A stretch of 64,000 nucleotides of DNA from Stackebrandtia nassauensis DSM 44728 (GTDB taxonomy: Bacteria > Actinomycetota > Actinomycetes > Mycobacteriales > Micromonosporaceae), in assembly GCF_000024545.1 (NCBI RefSeq), contig NC_013947.1:4526001-4590000 (forward strand), written 5' to 3'. How positions within the stretch are numbered: position 1 is the stretch's first letter; every line of letters begins with the position of its first letter. The position numbers and the translations under genes were made by a program. Shown piece after piece: positions 1 to 9,026 of this stretch. The notes beneath the pieces were generated by a model. That model worked only from the letters and a program-made list of their open reading frames with translations. It did no database searches and was not told where the DNA came from.

Positions 1-548
1 AACCCTCAACTCCTCGCCCCGAGTATGGCGCCGAGGCGCCCGCCCCATGGGTCGACTTGGGCCACACCTCCGAGGAGGGGCTAACAATCTCCCTCGAAGT
101 CGAAAAGACCGTCAAGAAGACATGGCGCAACAGGGTGGGACTCAGAACCACTGTGGATGAGGTGACGTTCGAACTGACCTGGATGGGCTTGCAGTTCGAC
201 ACCCCGAACCTCATGGCGTACTTCGGTGGCGGCGAGGTCCCCGAACCCGGCGTGTTCGGTGTGACCGGGGATTTCGATAAGCCCTATGAGCGGGCGCTGT
301 TCATCAGGTTGGAAGACGGCGACGCCGAGGTCGACCTCTATCTGTCCAAAGTATCGCTTGGGCCCGGTGACGAGGCCGAGATCAGTCCCGAGGAATTCGC
401 GCCGCTGCCCATTAAGGCTGTCGTGCTCGACGATGCCGACGCTACGTACCTGCTTGAGTTGATGGCGCCGCACATCGGCTACCCCGACAAGCCCGTCGCC
501 GTGTCCCGCAAGGCCAAGACCCGCAAGACCGCCAAACAAGACGCCTAG
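1..548 (+). CDS. Phage tail protein (tail-tube-like), 5' end outside the window
   Basis: The frame is open from the window edge (codon phase starts at base 3), so the true start lies upstream and about 180 C-terminal residues are visible. The visible part begins with a stretch ending WVDLGHTSEEGLTISLEVEK and contains the beta-rich, charged pattern (TVDEVTFELTWMGLQFDTPN) of siphophage major tail (tube) proteins, ending in a Lys-rich tail. It sits directly before a tail-assembly chaperone and tape measure, the usual position of the tail-tube gene. The role as tail-tube subunit is inferred from this order and the general look of the protein; no single diagnostic motif was seen. A short stretch (549-668) separates it from the chaperone gene. 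Confidence 0.6.
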   Translation, partial: PSTPRPEYGAEAPAPWVDLGHTSEEGLTISLEVEKTVKKTWRNRVGLRTTVDEVTFELTWMGLQFDTPNLMAYFGGGEVPEPGVFGVTGDFDKPYERALFIRLEDGDAEVDLYLSKVSLGPGDEAEISPEEFAPLPIKAVVLDDADATYLLELMAPHIGYPDKPVAVSRKAKTRKTAKQDA

Positions 549-668
549 ACCTTCCTCGCCCCGCTCGTGGGTGGGGTGCCGCCGCGCGCGGACGCGCCAC
601 GAATCGCGGTCCCGCCGGGCACCCCACCCACCCGTATTCGATTTCCATCCTGTTAGGAGTTTTCTCGC

Positions 669-1082
669 ATGTCAGACGTCGACGCCGTCGCCGCCGAGGC
701 CACGACCGACCCGAACTCACCCGTACTTGAAACGGACATGCACGGGCGACGGTGGGTCTTCTACCGGCCCGACATCCGACCCGCCGCGCTTCGCCGCTAT
801 GCCCGGCTGGCCGACAAGGTCACTGGCGGCGGCGAGGTGGCCGACGCTGACGCTATCGAGCTGGCCGCCGTCGCCGAGGACATGCTTCGATCCGGCTTGC
901 CTGACGCCGAAACTCGCGAGGCGTTCGACGAGGCGCCGTTCAACGGAACCGACATCACGGCGTTGTCCGAGGAGTATTTCGAGGCCCTGGGCGCCACGGT
1001 GGGGGAATCGTCAGCCTCGCCCGCGCCCTCACCGACCACTGTGGCGCGGTCGAGGCCGACCTCGAAGCGACGTACCGAATAA
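669..1082 (+). CDS. Tail assembly chaperone, unshifted product (gpG-like)
   Basis: A 137-residue protein starting at ATG with AGGAG upstream. In siphophages the gene between tail tube and tape measure encodes the tail-assembly chaperone that binds the tape measure during tail polymerisation. Position, size, acidic helical N-terminal part (residues 25-100) and the disordered Ser/Pro/Arg-rich end fit. The last 25 residues look like low-complexity out-of-frame translation, and a sensible protein continues in the -1 frame, so most of the functional sequence is probably shared with a longer frameshifted form. Confidence 0.7.
   Translation: MSDVDAVAAEATTDPNSPVLETDMHGRRWVFYRPDIRPAALRRYARLADKVTGGGEVADADAIELAAVAEDMLRSGLPDAETREAFDEAPFNGTDITALSEEYFEALGATVGESSASPAPSPTTVARSRPTSKRRTE
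1001..1007 (+). other. Candidate -1 ribosomal frameshift site
   Basis: The heptamer G GGG GAA sits in the frame of the upstream chaperone gene (codons GTG GGG GAA). A one-base backward slip moves ribosomes into the frame that continues to 1390. The P-site codon re-pairs perfectly, the A-site codon partly. G-rich slippery sites at this position are known for the G/GT chaperone pairs of siphophages. The exact slip point is inferred. Confidence 0.55.
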
Positions 1083-1390
1083 CGCTAGGCGACCTGTGGA
1101 CCGGGCGCTTGTCGATCCGACGCGCCGTTGTCCTTATCGGTCAGTTGCCGACTACGTCACGGCTGTCGGTGGCGCTACGCGGGTCCGAACACGACGGGTG
1201 GGATCTGACCGCCCATCTTCTCGCCGCCTTGATTGACGCGGCCAACACGACCACCTACGCCGTCGCCCAGGTGCACAGCAAGAAGAGGCTCGCCAAACCT
1301 GAGCCGGTGCCGCGCCCCGGCGCCACCACCAAACCCACGCGAACGGTCACCGTCGCCCAGCTCGCTAAGCGGGTGCGCCAACACCGCTAG
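1004..1390 (+). CDS. Tail assembly chaperone, frameshift extension (gpT-like)
   Basis: In the -1 frame the sequence reads as a convincing protein from about base 1007 onward (IVSLARALTDHCGAVEADLE, then a segment with TYRITLGDLWTGRLSIRRA), ending in a basic tail. There is no good start codon or ribosome site for it alone; the only early start in frame is a TTG at 1109 in the middle of the conserved part. It is therefore read best as the C-terminal part of a G-T fusion of roughly 240 residues made by frameshifting within the gene beginning at 669. Such fusions link the tape measure to tail-tube subunits during assembly. Confidence 0.6.
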   Translation, partial: GIVSLARALTDHCGAVEADLEATYRITLGDLWTGRLSIRRAVVLIGQLPTTSRLSVALRGSEHDGWDLTAHLLAALIDAANTTTYAVAQVHSKKRLAKPEPVPRPGATTKPTRTVTVAQLAKRVRQHR

Positions 1391-1429
1391 TCCACACGCG
1401 ACGCGAACACGGGGCGGGGGTGAGCCGTC

Positions 1430-4400
1430 GTGGTGTTGTCCGCTGGGGCGGTGTCGGTGCGCGTCAAGCCCGACTTGACGAAGTTCGCCGCCGAGTTGAA
1501 GGCGTTTCTTGTCGCGGCGTCGCGCGATGTCGTGCACATCGGCGCCGACCTCGACGCCGGGAAGCTGGCCACCCAGGTCAAGGCCGCCGTGACCCGTGCC
1601 GGTGCGGGACGGGGCGTCGAGGTTCCGGTCACCGCCGACACCACGAAACTCGCCGCCGCCGTGCGCTCGGGCACCCCCAGCGGCAAGACGAGCGTGGCCG
1701 TCGACGCCGACACCTCGACCGCGCTGTCGCAAGTGGCCCGGTTGAAATCGCAATTGGACGACCTGTCGCGCCGACACATTGAACTGTCGGCCTCAGGTGA
1801 TACCGCAGGCGCCGAGCACCTGGTCGCCCAGATTCGCGACGCCGCCGCAGCCGCGCAAGAAATCGACCTGTCACACATCAAGGGCGCCGCGCTGGGCGTC
1901 GACACCAAGGCCGCCCGCGCCGCCGCCGAGAAACTGCGTACCGACCTAGCGCGCCTGTCGGGCGAGACCTTCCGTATCGACGTCACGGCCAACGCGGGCG
2001 ATGTCGAGCGGGTGCGCGCCGAGCTTCACACGCTGGCCGCCGATGCGTCCGATATCGACATTCCCGTCGCGGCCGACACCTCGAAACTCGCCGCACAAGT
2101 GCGCTCGGGTCTGGCCGCCGCCGACGGCGGACGGGTGCGCGTCCCCGTCGCGGCCGATGCCGGGCAGCTTGCCGGGCAGGTGCGCCGCGCCGCCGCCCTG
2201 GCGCAACAAGGCACCCGCATCACGGTGCCCGTGGGCGCCAACACCAAGGGCATCGGCGGAAGCCTGGCCGGGCTGTCCGGCATCGGTGGCGCACTGGCCG
2301 GCATCGGCAAGGTCGCCGCCATCGGCACCAGCCTCGCGGCTGCGGCTGGTGGTGCGGCACAACTGGCCGCAGCACTGGCCCCCGTGGCCGGGGCGCTGGC
2401 CGCGTTGCCCGCGTTCGCCCTCGGCGCGGCGGGTGCCTTCGCCGTCCTCAAGCTCGGATTGTCCGGTGTGGGCGCCGCCTTGTCGGGTGATTCGGCCGCA
2501 TTCGCCCAACTCGCCCCCTCAGCGCAAGCCGCCGTCACCGCGATACGCGGGCTGTCGCCGCAATTCGAGCGACTCAAGACCAGCATTCAGGGCAACCTGT
2601 TCGCCGGGCTCGACAAGCAGATAACCCGCGTCGCCGACGTCCTGTTGCCCAAACTTCAACAGCGGCTACCGGCCATCGCCACCGCCTTCAACGGCCTGGC
2701 CAAGGGCGTCGCCGGTGGCCTGTCGTCCGACGGGTTCACCTCCGGACTCGACGCCGCGCTGTCCCACACTGCGACCGGGATAGCCGGGCTCGCCAAGGGA
2801 ATGCGCCCCCTGTTTTCCGGGCTCGGCCAGGTCATCGGCGCTTTCGCGCCGAGCCTGACGGCTGCCGGACAAGCCGCCGGTGGACTGGCCGCGCGCTTCG
2901 GCGAGTTCATCAGCAAGGCCGCGGAAACTGGGCAACTGGCGTCGTTCGTTGACGGCGTTAAGACCGCACTGTCTCAAGTGGGCGGCATCTTGTCGAACCT
3001 CGGAAGTGTCGTCGCCTCGGTGTTCTCGGCCGCGTCGAGCTCGGGCGGCGGCCTGCTGGCCACGCTGGAAACCATCACCGGCGCCGCCCGCGAGTTCTTC
3101 TCCAGTCTCGAAGGCCAAGAGGCGCTGAGCGGGTTTTTCGGCGGCATTCAGTCGGTGGTGCGCGCCGTGTTGCCGACCTTGCAGAACCTCGCGTCCGGCA
3201 TCGGCTCGGTGCTCGGCCCCGCCGTCGGCCAGATAGCCACGATTTTGGGCCCCGCCCTTGAGACCCTCTCCGGCTCCCTCGTCGATGGCGTCGCAAAGCT
3301 TCTACCAGGGCTAATGCCCGTGGCCGAGGCGCTGGCTAGCATCGTCACCGCAGCGGCGCCCCTGCTGGGCGTGGCCGGTCAACTGGGCGCGATTTTGGGC
3401 GGCATCCTGGGCTCTGCTTTGTCCATGGTGGCCAGTCTGTTTCAGGCACTGGTGCCGCCAGCCGTCCAAATTGCACAGATCTTGCTGGCGAGCCTGATGC
3501 CTGCCTGGCGCTCGATTGAATCGGCGCTACAAACTGTGATCGCCGCCGTTTTGCCGGTGATTCAGGCGTTCCTATCGGTCAATCAGGCGCTCGCCCCGAT
3601 CCTCGGGCTCATCGTGCGCGTGGCCGCCGCGATCTTGTCGGGGCTGGTCAAGGGGCTAATCGCGCTGATCACGCCGAGCCTGACGATCACGAAGATTTTC
3701 GTCGGCGCTCTGGCCAAGGGTATAGCCACAGTGTACGGATGGCTGAAGGAAAAGCTCGGACCCGCCGCCGCGTGGCTCGCCTCGGTCTGGAACGAAAAGG
3801 TGTCGCCCGCACTGTCGAAGGTGTCGGCGTGGCTGTCCGAAAAGTTCAGTGCCGCCGCCGCGAGCGCCTGGTCGTGGATCAAGGAAAAGCTTGCGCCCCT
3901 TGGGCAAAAGCTCGCGACCATATGGAGCGAAAAACTGGCGCCCGCGATCCAAAAGGTCGGCCTGTGGTTTCGGGAGAAGTTCGTTCCCGCAGCTCAGCAG
4001 GTGTGGACATGGATACAGGAAAAAGTCATCCCCGTTGTGTCCAAATTGGTGCGATGGTTCGTGTCGAAACTGGTTCCCGGAATCGAGCGCGTCGTCGAGT
4101 GGCTCGTCGACCTCGCGGGCTGGTTTTTGGACCTGGCGGTCGACATCGGTACCGCCGTCGGCAAGGCCATCCGCTTTTGGGGCCGCTTCATCGCGTTCAT
4201 CAAGGCGCTACCGGGCAAGGTGATCGGGTTCCTTAAGGGACTCCCGGCGAAGTTTGTACAAATTGGAAAGAACATCGTCTCGGGCATCGTTCGCGGTATC
4301 AAGCAGGCGGCCGGGCGCATCAAGGACGCCGCCGTCGGCGCCGCCAAAAGCGCCTATGAGGGAGCGAAGGATTTCCTCGGCATCAACTCGCCGTCACGGC

Positions 4401-4699
4401 TCATGGCGTGGCTCGGCTCCCAAATGGGCGCCGGTGTCGAGGTCGGCCTCGACGGTTCCGTCGGCGACGTGGTGTCGGCCTCGCGTGGCCTGGCGCGCGC
4501 CGCCTACGACCCCTGGCGCGGCTTCACCCCCCACCCCAAGTCCCGCACCGACACCGACGGCCCCGGCGGCGTGAACGTCTCGGTTCGCATCGGCGAGCGC
4601 GAGGTCGCCGACATGGTCGTCGACGCCGTTCGCGCCCGCCCCGAGGCCGTCGCCTCAACCGTCGCCCACGGTACCCGTCTGTCCAACCTAAGGAGATAG
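1430..4699 (+). CDS. Phage tape measure protein
   Basis: A 1089-residue protein that sets siphophage tail length and threads the tail lumen; at about 0.15 nm per residue it predicts a tail near 160 nm (family rule, rough). The N-terminal 270 residues contain repeats of the type AADTSKLAAQVRSG. Residues 265-350 are Gly/Ala-rich and hydrophobic, the middle is helical, and residues about 765-920 hold repeated Trp-rich units (WLKEKL, WLSEKF, WIKEKL, WFREKF, WIQEKV). The C-terminus carries the family motif LGINSPSRLMAWLGSQM. The start is GTG at 1430 (or 1433) behind a G-rich ribosome site. It follows the chaperone and precedes tail-tip genes, the standard order. Confidence 0.93.
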   Translation: MVLSAGAVSVRVKPDLTKFAAELKAFLVAASRDVVHIGADLDAGKLATQVKAAVTRAGAGRGVEVPVTADTTKLAAAVRSGTPSGKTSVAVDADTSTALSQVARLKSQLDDLSRRHIELSASGDTAGAEHLVAQIRDAAAAAQEIDLSHIKGAALGVDTKAARAAAEKLRTDLARLSGETFRIDVTANAGDVERVRAELHTLAADASDIDIPVAADTSKLAAQVRSGLAAADGGRVRVPVAADAGQLAGQVRRAAALAQQGTRITVPVGANTKGIGGSLAGLSGIGGALAGIGKVAAIGTSLAAAAGGAAQLAAALAPVAGALAALPAFALGAAGAFAVLKLGLSGVGAALSGDSAAFAQLAPSAQAAVTAIRGLSPQFERLKTSIQGNLFAGLDKQITRVADVLLPKLQQRLPAIATAFNGLAKGVAGGLSSDGFTSGLDAALSHTATGIAGLAKGMRPLFSGLGQVIGAFAPSLTAAGQAAGGLAARFGEFISKAAETGQLASFVDGVKTALSQVGGILSNLGSVVASVFSAASSSGGGLLATLETITGAAREFFSSLEGQEALSGFFGGIQSVVRAVLPTLQNLASGIGSVLGPAVGQIATILGPALETLSGSLVDGVAKLLPGLMPVAEALASIVTAAAPLLGVAGQLGAILGGILGSALSMVASLFQALVPPAVQIAQILLASLMPAWRSIESALQTVIAAVLPVIQAFLSVNQALAPILGLIVRVAAAILSGLVKGLIALITPSLTITKIFVGALAKGIATVYGWLKEKLGPAAAWLASVWNEKVSPALSKVSAWLSEKFSAAAASAWSWIKEKLAPLGQKLATIWSEKLAPAIQKVGLWFREKFVPAAQQVWTWIQEKVIPVVSKLVRWFVSKLVPGIERVVEWLVDLAGWFLDLAVDIGTAVGKAIRFWGRFIAFIKALPGKVIGFLKGLPAKFVQIGKNIVSGIVRGIKQAAGRIKDAAVGAAKSAYEGAKDFLGINSPSRLMAWLGSQMGAGVEVGLDGSVGDVVSASRGLARAAYDPWRGFTPHPKSRTDTDGPGGVNVSVRIGEREVADMVVDAVRARPEAVASTVAHGTRLSNLRR

Positions 4700-4703
4700 C
4701 CCC

Positions 4704-5612
4704 ATGTCCACTGTCATTGATCCGTTCGCCGTGTGGCTGGGCCGCCCCGGACACCTGGTAGCGCTGCCCGACCCGTCCCCCGACGTCGAGGTGATCCGGT
4801 CGCGCGAGGTGGCCATTCACGTCGGCGTCGCCGGGGGCCGCTCGGTCGACGTCACCGGTTCCGGCCTGCGGACGTTCAAATACTCGTACTCGCGACTGAC
4901 GTCCTGCGAGGCCGAGGTCATCGATGCCTTCGCAGGCGGCGACCACGGGCCCGGCCCCTACGCGTTGATAGATCCCGTCTACGCCAACCGCCTCACGGCG
5001 AACCAGGCCAGCGGCGGCACCGTGTGCGGCGACACGAGCGGGTTCGCGGTCGAAGAGTACGGCGCCATCGAAGTCGACACCCGGTGCTCGTTCACCGGTC
5101 CGTCGTCGATCCTGTGGGCGTTCAACCCCGCGAGCTTGCGGGTGCTCGCGCTGCCGTCGCGCTGGCCGAGCCTGCCCGACGGCACCCGGGCTTTTCCGGT
5201 GCTGCCGGGCGTACCGGTGCACCTGGGTGCCTGGGTGCGCCCCGATACCGCGACATGGTGCGGGTGGGTCCCGCGCTTCTACGACGTATCCGGGCAACTG
5301 GTCTCGGCCGCCACCCCCGACCCCGAGGCCGTCGGCGGCGAAACCTGGCGCCACGTCACCGCCCACGTCACCCCGCCGTCCGGCGCGGCATGGGTCGCCC
5401 CCCGGTTGGCGGCGACCACCGTGGCCCCTCGTGTCTGCGACCCGGCACGCATAAGCGTCGATTCGCTCGAAATGACTTACGGCACCGCATTGGCCGAGCG
5501 GGCACGCACCGGCACCGGGGTCCCGCAAGTCGAATTCACCGCCTGGTCGCAGACCATCCCCCACCTGGGCCACGTCGACGCACAGCTCGAACTAACGGAG
5601 GTGTGCCAGTGA
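4704..5612 (+). CDS. Minor tail / distal tail-like protein
   Basis: A 302-residue protein with ATG and a perfect AAGGAG only 4 bases after the tape-measure stop. It has an N-terminal beta-rich part with a surface-binding look (FKYSYSRLTSCEAEVIDAFA) and a central jelly-roll-like region (residues 115-265: VDTRCSFTGPSS, LGAWVRPDTATWCGWVPRFY), resembling carbohydrate-binding or capping domains. In actinophages the gene after the tape measure encodes the distal tail (Dit-like) protein that joins tube and tip. The assignment rests on position and fold impression. It overlaps the next gene by 4 bases (GTGA), indicating translational coupling. Confidence 0.65.
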   Translation: MSTVIDPFAVWLGRPGHLVALPDPSPDVEVIRSREVAIHVGVAGGRSVDVTGSGLRTFKYSYSRLTSCEAEVIDAFAGGDHGPGPYALIDPVYANRLTANQASGGTVCGDTSGFAVEEYGAIEVDTRCSFTGPSSILWAFNPASLRVLALPSRWPSLPDGTRAFPVLPGVPVHLGAWVRPDTATWCGWVPRFYDVSGQLVSAATPDPEAVGGETWRHVTAHVTPPSGAAWVAPRLAATTVAPRVCDPARISVDSLEMTYGTALAERARTGTGVPQVEFTAWSQTIPHLGHVDAQLELTEVCQ

Positions 5613-7921
5613 GACCCACCCCGCCGAGCTTCGCCGAGGCGATCACGGCGGCGTCGCGGCACATGCACTCACGCGTGCGCCTGTGGCCGAACGGATTCCA
5701 AGGCGAACCGCTCGACGTGTCCGGCCTCGTCGAGTCCGTCAAGACAAGCCGCGAGCTCGGCGGGCAACTCCCCGAAGAGGTGCGCCTCGTCGAGGGCGCG
5801 GGCACCGTGAAAGCCGACCTCACCGTTACCGGGGCGACCGGGTTGTCGGCTGCCGCCACTTGGGCGCGCGACACCCCCGTCGGTCCGCTGGCCGGACGCG
5901 AGCGACTCGCGGTCCCGATCACGGTCGATATCGGCGTCACCGTGTCCGGCGACGGGCCGAGGTTCGCGCGGGTGTTCACCGGGGGCGTCCGCGCCGTGGC
6001 TCTCGACGGGGCGACCTCGGCGACCGTCACCGCGCTCGACGCCCGCGATACCGCCCGCGACCCGCTCACCTTCCCGCCCGTGGCCGACGACTTCGCCGGT
6101 CTGTCGTTGCACTGGTGCATCGCTTATGCGGCGCACGCGGTCGGGTTTGATGCCCAGCCCTCGCCGATGCGCGCCCATGGCGTCGACGTGGCGCGCGGGT
6201 ACTGGCCGCTGGTCTATTGGCCGATGTCCGGCTCGCACGCGCCGTTCGTCAGCGGGCCCAACGCCCACACCGCCACCGTCGCCACCTGGCAGCAACCCGA
6301 CCGCGACGCCGCCCTGGATACCGGCGGTTTCGTGTCAGTCCCCGCGCCATGGAATGGCCCGGCGGCGTTTGCTGGGTATTTCGGGCGGCGTCGGTGGCGC
6401 CGTATCACCGGCACCGCGTCGACATTCCTACCCGCGGACGCCCCCACCAGGCCACCGGCCACGGGAGTGAGGTTCGAGGCATGGGTGAAGTCCGAGCCCG
6501 GCACCACCACAGCACCCGGCGGCGACGCCTTCCGGCTGGGGCTGACCGACGGGCCGAGCTTGCGGCTCACCGCGACGGGGGCCGCCGTCCTCGACGTCCC
6601 CCGCGCCGACGGCCGCCGACGGATGCGGTTCGCCGCACCGCCCTTGAACCTGTTCGGGTGGCGCGCGGGCGAGTGGAACCACTTCGGCGCCCACGTCTCG
6701 ACCACCCCCAAGGGACACACGGCCGTGACCTGGCGTTTCAACGGCCGAGAAATCCGGCTGTCGTATCCGGGGATTCGCGCCGCGCTGGGGACCTGCGATA
6801 ACGCCGAACTCGACAGCTGGCTGAATCTGTCCAACGTGGCCATATCCCGCTGCCCGAGTTCGGCGGGGTGGCTCGACGGGCACCACTGGGCGGCAACAGC
6901 GCTCATCACCGGCGCCGACACCCCGATGCGCTGGCCGGGCGAGTTCGCCGCCGCCCCCACATGGGACCACCTCACCGCCATAGCAGACGCCACCGGCTCG
7001 GCCACTTACTTCGATCCGCACGGGCGCCTCGTGTTCACCGGGCCCCCGGCTGCGGTGCGGCTGCCCGTGGCCGAGGTGACCACCCGCGACCGCATCACGG
7101 CGCTATCGGTAGAGGACTCCCTCGACCGGGTCCGCAACCACGTCACAGTGACCGAACACGGCGGCGTCGTCAAACCACCGGGCAAAGAGCCGCTGTGGAC
7201 GTTCGACGGACCACGCGCGGTCGACCCCGGCGAGGTGGCCGAGTTCGACGTTGAATTCGCCGAACCCTGCCTCGCCGCCGATTCCCGCGTGTCCGTCACC
7301 GCCGCACCCGCGCGCGGCGAATCGTGGGTGTACGTCGACTACGCCAAGACTCCCCAAGGTTCCGGGCGACCGGTTCCGGGCCGGTACGTGGTCGCCGCAC
7401 TGGTCGACGTGTCCGGCACCCGCGCCACCCTCACCGTCCGCAACAAGGCGAAGCGGCGAGTGTGGGTCACCAAACCACCGAGCCCCGACACCGGCACCGC
7501 CTCGGCGACCGGCGCGAGCTCGGATGTGGCGGCGGCGGGCATCGCCGGACACAGCGTCAAAGCCTCCACAAAGAAGTACGTCGAAAAAGACGAGGCGTCG
7601 ATCGCCCAATATGGCGCGTTCGCGTTCGACGACCCCGACGCGCCGTGGCGGCAATCCGGCTCGGCCGAGCGCGCCCGGCGGTTGCTGGCCGACTTGTCCC
7701 GGCCGAGGGCGACCGTCACCGGCGTTTCGATCGTCGGCGACCCCCGACTCGACCTCGGCGACGTCATCACGATTCGCGACCCCGACGGCACCCGCCTTGA
7801 CGGCGCCTACGCCATCACCGCGATAGCCGACGACCACACCCCCTCATCCGGCTACACCCAGGCACTCACCGTCCACCCCGCACCACTACCCACCATTAAG
7901 GAGACACATGCCGAACGTTAA
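5609..7921 (+). CDS. Large minor tail protein (tail tip / receptor-binding candidate)
   Basis: A 770-residue protein; the open frame extends further upstream, but the start chosen is GTG at 5609, which overlaps the previous stop and has GGAGG 7 bases before it. The N-terminal 150 residues resemble tail-hub proteins. The middle (about residues 205-420) looks like a concanavalin/LamG-type sugar-binding domain (FEAWVKSEPG, WNHFGAHVSTTPKG, AVTWRFNGREIRLSYPG). The C-terminus (ALSVEDSLDRVRNHVTVTEH, then GDPRLDLGDVITIRDPDG) is typical of baseplate hub proteins. It probably contacts the host surface; which part binds the receptor is inference. Confidence 0.7.
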   Translation: MRPTPPSFAEAITAASRHMHSRVRLWPNGFQGEPLDVSGLVESVKTSRELGGQLPEEVRLVEGAGTVKADLTVTGATGLSAAATWARDTPVGPLAGRERLAVPITVDIGVTVSGDGPRFARVFTGGVRAVALDGATSATVTALDARDTARDPLTFPPVADDFAGLSLHWCIAYAAHAVGFDAQPSPMRAHGVDVARGYWPLVYWPMSGSHAPFVSGPNAHTATVATWQQPDRDAALDTGGFVSVPAPWNGPAAFAGYFGRRRWRRITGTASTFLPADAPTRPPATGVRFEAWVKSEPGTTTAPGGDAFRLGLTDGPSLRLTATGAAVLDVPRADGRRRMRFAAPPLNLFGWRAGEWNHFGAHVSTTPKGHTAVTWRFNGREIRLSYPGIRAALGTCDNAELDSWLNLSNVAISRCPSSAGWLDGHHWAATALITGADTPMRWPGEFAAAPTWDHLTAIADATGSATYFDPHGRLVFTGPPAAVRLPVAEVTTRDRITALSVEDSLDRVRNHVTVTEHGGVVKPPGKEPLWTFDGPRAVDPGEVAEFDVEFAEPCLAADSRVSVTAAPARGESWVYVDYAKTPQGSGRPVPGRYVVAALVDVSGTRATLTVRNKAKRRVWVTKPPSPDTGTASATGASSDVAAAGIAGHSVKASTKKYVEKDEASIAQYGAFAFDDPDAPWRQSGSAERARRLLADLSRPRATVTGVSIVGDPRLDLGDVITIRDPDGTRLDGAYAITAIADDHTPSSGYTQALTVHPAPLPTIKETHAER

Positions 7922-8312
7922 ACAGATCTGGCGCACCAAGGGAATGATCGACGCCCCCACCGGCGACGAGACCCTCTCGCCTGCCAAGGCACTCACGGCG
8001 ATCATGGCCGACGTCGAAACGCTTCCCGACGACGTCGAAGTGTTGAAGGCCGATCAGTCCGCAATCCGCACCGAAATCGCCTCCCTCGCCCAAAGCCTCG
8101 CCGACACCCTCGCCCCCGCGCTACTGGCGGCACTGGCCGAGGCACTCAAGACCGGCATCACCGACGACGTCCTCGTGTCCGCCGCCGAACAGGGCGTGCG
8201 CCGCGTCCTGGGCTCCCTCGACCCCGAGCCCGGACTCATCGCCCCCACCCCCAGCGCCCCGACGCCGCCCAGCCGCGACCAGGGCGTAAAGCCGACCGTG
8301 ACCCGACTCTAA
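7908..8312 (+). CDS. Small helical phage protein of unknown function
   Basis: A 134-residue protein starting at ATG with AAGGAGACAC upstream, overlapping the tail-tip gene by 14 bases. Residues 35-100 are predicted helical with heptad-like spacing (VETLPDDVEVLKADQSAIRT, SLAQSLADTLAPALLAALAE), and the end is Pro/Thr-rich. Small coiled-coil proteins at this place in actinophage tail operons are common but mostly uncharacterised. A tail-fibre trimerisation or virion-accessory role is possible; nothing decides it. Confidence 0.7.
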   Translation: MPNVKQIWRTKGMIDAPTGDETLSPAKALTAIMADVETLPDDVEVLKADQSAIRTEIASLAQSLADTLAPALLAALAEALKTGITDDVLVSAAEQGVRRVLGSLDPEPGLIAPTPSAPTPPSRDQGVKPTVTRL

Positions 8313-8327
8313 AAAGGAGACACCCTC

Positions 8328-8594
8328 TTGTCCGACTACCTCGCGTCCCTCATCCGTACCGGCATCCCCGCCGGGGTCGGCGCCGTCCTGGCATGGGCGG
8401 CGTCCAAGGGGTTCGATATCCCCGAGGCCGCCCGCACCGAGATCATCGCCGCCCTGACCGCCGCCGCCACCACCATCTACTACGCCGTGGTGCGCGCGGC
8501 CGAGAACACGTGGCCGGTCGTCGGGCGCCTGCTGGGCACCTCCCGGCAGCCTGAATACTCCGCCCCCCTCAAACTCGACAGCGACCTCGAATAG
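8328..8594 (+). CDS. Holin-like small membrane protein
   Basis: An 88-residue protein starting at TTG with AAGGAG 9 bases before it. It has one clear hydrophobic helix near the N-terminus (IRTGIPAGVGAVLAWAASKG) and a second amphipathic or membrane helix (EIIAALTAAATTIYYAVVRA), followed by a conserved-looking VVGRLLGTSRQPEY stretch. Proteins of this layout follow the tail genes in many actinophages and are annotated as putative holins. No lysin gene follows, so a lysis role is inferred only from family resemblance. It is the last gene before a strong terminator. Confidence 0.6.
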   Translation: MSDYLASLIRTGIPAGVGAVLAWAASKGFDIPEAARTEIIAALTAAATTIYYAVVRAAENTWPVVGRLLGTSRQPEYSAPLKLDSDLE

Positions 8595-8606
8595 ACCCGC
8601 GCAATA

Positions 8607-8656
8607 CGGCCCGCCCCTCTGCCTCTTCCGAGGTAGCGGAGCGGGCCGCTTCCTTG
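8607..8656 (+). terminator. Terminator of the phage tail operon
   Basis: CGGCCCG (8607-8613) pairs with CGGGCCG (8642-8648), and the inner arms (CCCCTCTGCCT / AGGTAGCGGAG) extend the stem imperfectly. A T-rich stretch, TCCTTGCTTC, follows. It lies 12 bases after the holin-like gene. Confidence 0.75.
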
Positions 8657-8659
8657 CTT

Positions 8660-9026
8660 CTACGAACCAAATTGCCCCGCCCTTCACGGGGCCTTTTCAA
8701 TCAGCAATCAGAAGAACAGACTTTTTATAGTCGAGACGATCGGAGCAACCAGACCAACGAACGTAAGCCACTTCGAAGGGGGCTTGTCCGGCGGCTGCAA
8801 CGGCAAACTCCGATAGTCCAATCTGTATCTAATTCGGATCGAGATTCGCTCGCGCTTTCGGATGTACAAGAAGTTCCTTCTTCTCTAAAAAACGGATATG
8901 TCCAAATTGTTCGGAAAGAAGAGGGTTCCTTGACGCCCAGGGACGCAGTACTCATGCTATTCCGCTGTGTTACTGGCCACATAAGTCGAAAGTCCCTGTA
9001 TCGCCAGCTCAACGGACGCGTACCGG
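8660..9026. other. Lower-GC stretch with no convincing gene
   Basis: Bases about 8690-9000 are visibly poorer in G+C than everything around them. Open frames here on both strands lack actinobacterial third-position bias and recognisable motifs. One minus-strand frame reads sensibly but is broken by a stop at about 8830 (pieces such as EKKELLVHPKARANLDPN and EFAVAAAGQAPFEVAYVRWS). This may be a decayed gene, an untranslated RNA or recently acquired filler; nothing can be called. Confidence 0.4.

Noticed and set aside
4733-5608. Upstream extension of the large tail-tip frame
   Set aside because: It overlaps the distal-tail-like gene completely and is Arg/Pro-rich shadow sequence; GTG at 5609 with GGAGG is the real start.
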